From NCBI GenBank assembly GCA_005406025.1, contig BGZK01000282.1:310001-374000 (forward strand): a DNA stretch of 64,000 bases, read 5' to 3'. The position numbers and the translations under genes are program-made. This DNA comes from Eumeta japonica. Taxonomy: Eukaryota > Arthropoda > Insecta > Lepidoptera > Psychidae. Of the stretch, positions 60,310 to 64,000 are shown in pieces (the first letter of the stretch is position 1; each line of letters opens with the position of its first letter). The notes below the pieces were generated by a model, which saw only the letters and a list, made by a program, of their open reading frames with translations, searched no databases and was not told the DNA's origin.

Positions 60310-60625
60310 ATTTTAATTGTTAAATAGCTTTTGCCCGCAGTTCCGTCCGCATGAACTACGATATTCAGACCATTTTAGAAGCGTTCGTGGCGTGTATTCA
60401 TATTTTTCCCACACGATCATTTTAAATGACTTCCGTAATGTATGAAAGACTATGAAGAAGTCAAGCTGTATTGTTGGTTCTACCCCACTGAATAAGATAA
60501 AATATGGCTTAGATGTTAAGTTGAACCCCAAATTACTGAACTGTTAAAACCTTATCAAAATCCGTTCAGCAGTTTTTTGCATGATGCGGTAACAAACATA
60601 CATACAGAGAGACCAAAACTGTTTT
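60310..60625 (-). repeat. Dispersed lepidopteran repeat, minus strand
   Basis: The minus strand reads from ...ACATACATACAGAGAG to the end. AATAGCTTTTGCCCGCAGTT plus CCGTCCGC at 60322 and AAAATCCGTTCAGCAGTTTT plus GCATGATGCGGTAACA near 60558 are hallmark phrases of a family very abundant in moths and butterflies. The 72-codon minus frame at 60313-60531 lies inside it. Confidence 0.65.
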
Positions 60626-60629
60626 TAAA

Positions 60630-62370
60630 TTGTGAAAACTGAAGTTTTGGCTTCTGTTGCTCTAATAAAGATCCCCCATATTTGTTTTTATTTAATATCT
60701 ATAACATACAAACATCGGCCTCCTACAATTTTATTATATGTATAGATATTGAGCTTATTGTCGTATGTTATTAGAATATTCCCACTTGTATTTTTAGATA
60801 TAAAGGCGATAAATATTACATAAAAATATCTGATGTAAAAATCATGATTAGCGTTTATTGCATTTATTTTCGCTTTCTTTCAGAACTTTTGTATTCATTT
60901 TCATTAACTTGAGGCTATCAACACAAAGCTTTTCCTTTATATTTTTTGAATTTCCCGGATTAGTATTTAAAGAATTAGGACAGGAATTGATAGTAACTAA
61001 TATAGTATTTACTATATTTATATTTACTGTTACTTCTGTCTATAGACGAGTTTTCGAATTGTGGTTTCACTAAAAGTTAAAGATTTCTCTGATATGAAAT
61101 GACGATCAGAATCTAAAAATCTGTTAATTATTAATTATTATCTTCCTTTGAAATTACGATGTCAAATATGAATTTTCACAGACTATATTTAGGTAACGAG
61201 AAAAAGTATAGCATGGATCGTTACTGTGATTATTAAATTAAAGTATAAAGTTATATAATGATTTAGATATAAGGTGTAGTTATTTTAAGTTTTCACTAAA
61301 GTTATAAGTTTATCATCTGCTGCATCTGTGGTTAACGGTAAAGGGGACCGCATTGAATGTGGCAGATAGAAAATATTCCTGAGGGTGGCGATAAAGAAAT
61401 ATGCAAGGGAAGGGAAAGACCTTTATGCGCGAAGTGCTCTCAGTAGTTTGACGAGCGCATACGTGCGACAGAGGTAGTCGTGATTACTACGAACCCTTTT
61501 ATTGTGGTTCTTATTTATACGATTTTCTTTTAATAAATCACGTAAATATACGTGTGTTGAAAAGAATTTATTGCAATATTAAGTATACTTAATAAAGTCG
61601 CGTAAAGTGTTCTATTCATTATAAAGTTTAATAATCATAGTAAGCGCTTATTTAAATGAATATAATTTATTTATTTATTATTTGTATGACGTACATTTAG
61701 GTTTTGATAAATATTTCTTATTATTCGAAAATTATTTAATTCTGATTCAGTAAGTTACAAATTAATGTTTACGGTGTCCTATGTGAAGTTTTAAAACTAG
61801 AAACACTAGAAAAATATAATTAGACATTAGACAAGGAAGTTGCGTTACGTTACTTGGTCAATTAGGCTTACCTTTCACTTTGATGAGAAACAATCGTAAT
61901 TTATTTTAATGATTTTAAAATAATTTAAATTGTTTGCATTGATTAATCGCTTTGGTCTTCTCATATCATTAGACAATACTACGTCTAGCACTTTGAATTG
62001 ATTGACGATATTTGCAATCGAATTATTTTTGGAAATAAAATATTAAATACTCAGAAACTAAGGTATTTATGTTATTGCATAATATTCAGATTTTTAGAAC
62101 CATTGGCTTTAACCGAACGAAATAGGCGCTATTTCTACATGCACGTCTGATGTGTGCTGTTACGGTACTCGGTACACCGGCCTTTAATACCGAATAATGT
62201 ATGATGGTTGGAAATTGACTAAAAGTTAAAAATATCTAAAAGACAACGCACATCTTTAACCAGTTCTTCTTACGTTTGAAGTCCAAGAATTCTTTCAGTA
62301 AAACATGGATTAAATGAAGGTGGTCTTTGTCTACATTCGCGTTTCTCTAGCCATGGCTAGAAGAAAAGTG
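60630..62370. other. AT-rich intergenic stretch
   Basis: No gene, repeat boundary or RNA gene could be supported. Confidence 0.4.
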
Positions 62371-62377
62371 TAACGTA

Positions 62378-62595
62378 TCCCCACACGACCGAAGAAAGAC
62401 TGGAGTTGAAACAAAAACGTCAGTCAAATATTCTTTTCGACCGACCGGTACCGGCGCGACATCGAACCGGAACTAAAGCGTCATGATAGTGAGAATACTC
62501 TGATTCTTTAAGAATATTCTACCGGACCGGGAACGGACCGAGACCGGAGCGAGATCGGACCGTGAACGGTGTCACGGTGTGGATGGAGCCTGATT
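62378..62595. repeat. Fold-back element rich in ACCGG hexamers
   Basis: TCCCCACACGACCG at the left and CGGTGTGGATGGAG at the right are imperfectly inverted. Inside are GACCGACCGGTACCGG and GGACCGAGACCGGAGCGAG, hexamer repeats of the family at 6868, 8818 and 34838, around a TTCTTTAAGAA centre. Probably a MITE or fold-back element. Confidence 0.5.
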
Positions 62596-62599
62596 TACA

Positions 62600-63060
62600 A
62601 AATATACGTGTTTTTACCATGTCGTAAATGAATGCTACGTATACAAACTACGGAAGGATTACAGAGTATTTCTAGCTATGTTTTACCGATTTTAATGAAA
62701 CTTTTCCCAATATTAATTATAAGTCGGATTACATGATTTTAATTGGCAGGACCCATCGAAATCAATTCAACACTATTGCCGTGATATATGCACGGACAGA
62801 TAAACGAACAACTGTACGACTTATAAAAAATGTAGCATCGGTTTCAGATACCTTGCAATGATGTTAATTTGTTTATCGAAATTGTTTCTGATACTAACAT
62901 CGCCTTGTCAAACTTAATAATAGCGATTTTAATAAAAGTGCGAATGTCGAGTCACGGTTTTGTACTGGCAAAATATTAATTAGAGAAGCGTCAGCACGTA
63001 TTAGGATTTAGTATTGCGATCGCAATAACATAATATTGTATATGTAAATACTGTTTGTAC
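62600..63060. other. AT-rich intergenic stretch
   Basis: Nothing recognised. Confidence 0.4.
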
Positions 63061-63069
63061 ATCCGTACG

Positions 63070-63262
63070 TGTCCATTCGACTCCCCTCCCGCGCCATGCC
63101 CACCGCCACTCCGAATTCGGCGGGTCCGAGAGTTATGGCTGAAATCCATCTACGGCGGGCCGGTAATGACGTCGTTCGGCGGCGAACGTCCCGACGCGAT
63201 GAGCGCCCCTCATTTGCATTGTTGCATTGCATTCGCAGTGGAACTGCAAGGCTAAGGGCGTT
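63070..63262. promoter_or_regulatory. GC-rich island with perfect POU octamer
   Basis: GC-rich patch with GGCGGGCCGG, CGGCGGCGAACG and a perfect ATTTGCAT (63212-63219) followed by TTGCATTGCATTC. Three frames are open here on both strands, which argues for composition rather than coding. Regulatory role inferred. Confidence 0.35.
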
Positions 63263-63491
63263 TCTGCACTGACGAGACTAAAAACGTTCCTAGTTATGGG
63301 AATAGAAAAATGACAGAATCTGAAATATCTGACGGGACTGTGGGTTCCCTTTTAGCGTTTGGTTTTGTATGACAAGTTAGGACATGTAGACTTGAGTCGC
63401 TGCGCTATTAGGTATTACGTCACTTAAAATTTTGTACAATATTGTAATCAGAACAATTTGCTTGTTTCTAACACATGTAGTGGTAGAAACA

Positions 63492-64000
63492 AGCAAATTC
63501 AAATTCAAAATATCTTTATTTTCATAAATTACAAAACAAGCTTGAAATACGTAATAATTTTTTGAGAGCTCGCATTTTCCTTCGGAAGGTAGTTTTCCCT
63601 CAAGAAAAGTGAATAAGAAACTTAAGGGTAACTTTTTTCTACTGCAGTACGAAAATATTATGTTTATATCTGGGTGTTCCTTGACCTAGATGCTATACAA
63701 CATCAGGCTATGAAAACAACCAAAATAAACTAATCTAGCGGTTTTGAAGTCTGACAATTTTCGTATTTTTAACTGCATAGGTAGTTCAGCTAAGCCTTTT
63801 CGCCAACTTACTGATATGAGTATCCCATTGAAGTTATCTAAAGTAATTCCTAGGAATACGATAGGATTAACAAACTTAAATTCTTCGTTACCTACTAAAA
63901 TAGTTCCGGATCCAAGTCTTACGTTTAGAAGTGAGAATCTTATACATTTTTTCTTTTCATTAAGAAGTAGGTTATTTGAGGTATACAAACTCTCTACCTT
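63492..64000 (-). mobile_element. CR1-like LINE, minus strand, runs off the window
   Basis: Minus-strand frame 63988-63686 encodes NNLLLNEKKKCIRFS, VFLGITLD and KTARLVYFGCFHSLMLYSI. The element then jumps by deletion to its 3' UTR (AAGTTTCTTATTCACTTTTC) and ends at about 63492 in a GAATTT tail. The 5' part lies beyond 64000. Confidence 0.85.

Noticed and set aside
63008..63272. Three overlapping open frames (both strands)
   Set aside because: Same reason: several frames are open at once, so the signal is compositional.

Overview
The window looks like a stretch of a lepidopteran (moth or butterfly) nuclear genome. It is AT-rich and intron-bearing, and crowded with repeats of kinds that are common in Lepidoptera: CR1-like LINEs with an esterase-type ORF1, mariner elements, and short retroposon tails such as the one ending GCGGGCGGAAAGCTAGT. 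No prokaryotic, organellar or viral gene was seen. Species-level assignment is not possible from the sequence alone.

Layout, left to right. (1) 1-6765, plus strand: the last three recognised coding exons and the 3' UTR of a serine/threonine-protein kinase 40 (STK40/SHIK) orthologue, running in from the left edge. (2) 6770-9280: intergenic sequence with a degenerate hexamer repeat, a diverged tandem duplication of about 400 bp and a small hairpin MITE. (3) 9281-24284: an unbroken satellite array of about 15 kb made of about 340 monomers, mostly 44 bp, with at least three spacer classes on one shared core, a 17-monomer (748 bp) higher-order repeat at the right end and degenerate monomers at both edges. 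(4) 24300-26530: a decayed CR1-like LINE split by another insertion. (5) 28820-32068, minus strand: a four-exon insect gustatory receptor gene that a plain ORF scan shows only in part. It has one frame break in exon 1, a doubtful last splice site and a dead mariner in intron 1.

(6) 35716-38495: a nested pair of LINEs, with a plus-strand, internally deleted copy inserted into the reverse-transcriptase domain of a minus-strand copy. (7) 39300-64000: no recognised host gene. This part holds MITEs, another interrupted LINE (44845-47680), two strong adjacent inverted repeats, two mariner deletion derivatives of one lineage in opposite orientation, a minisatellite, LINE tails, and several isolated GC-rich islands of about 150-250 bp that look more like regulatory sequence than coding sequence.

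The two host genes (an STK40-like signalling regulator and a chemoreceptor) have no evident functional link. The most unusual content is the satellite array: its monomer classes, its two-domain higher-order structure, and the resemblance of its core to a dispersed AGATGGCGC motif also present nearby as single copies.
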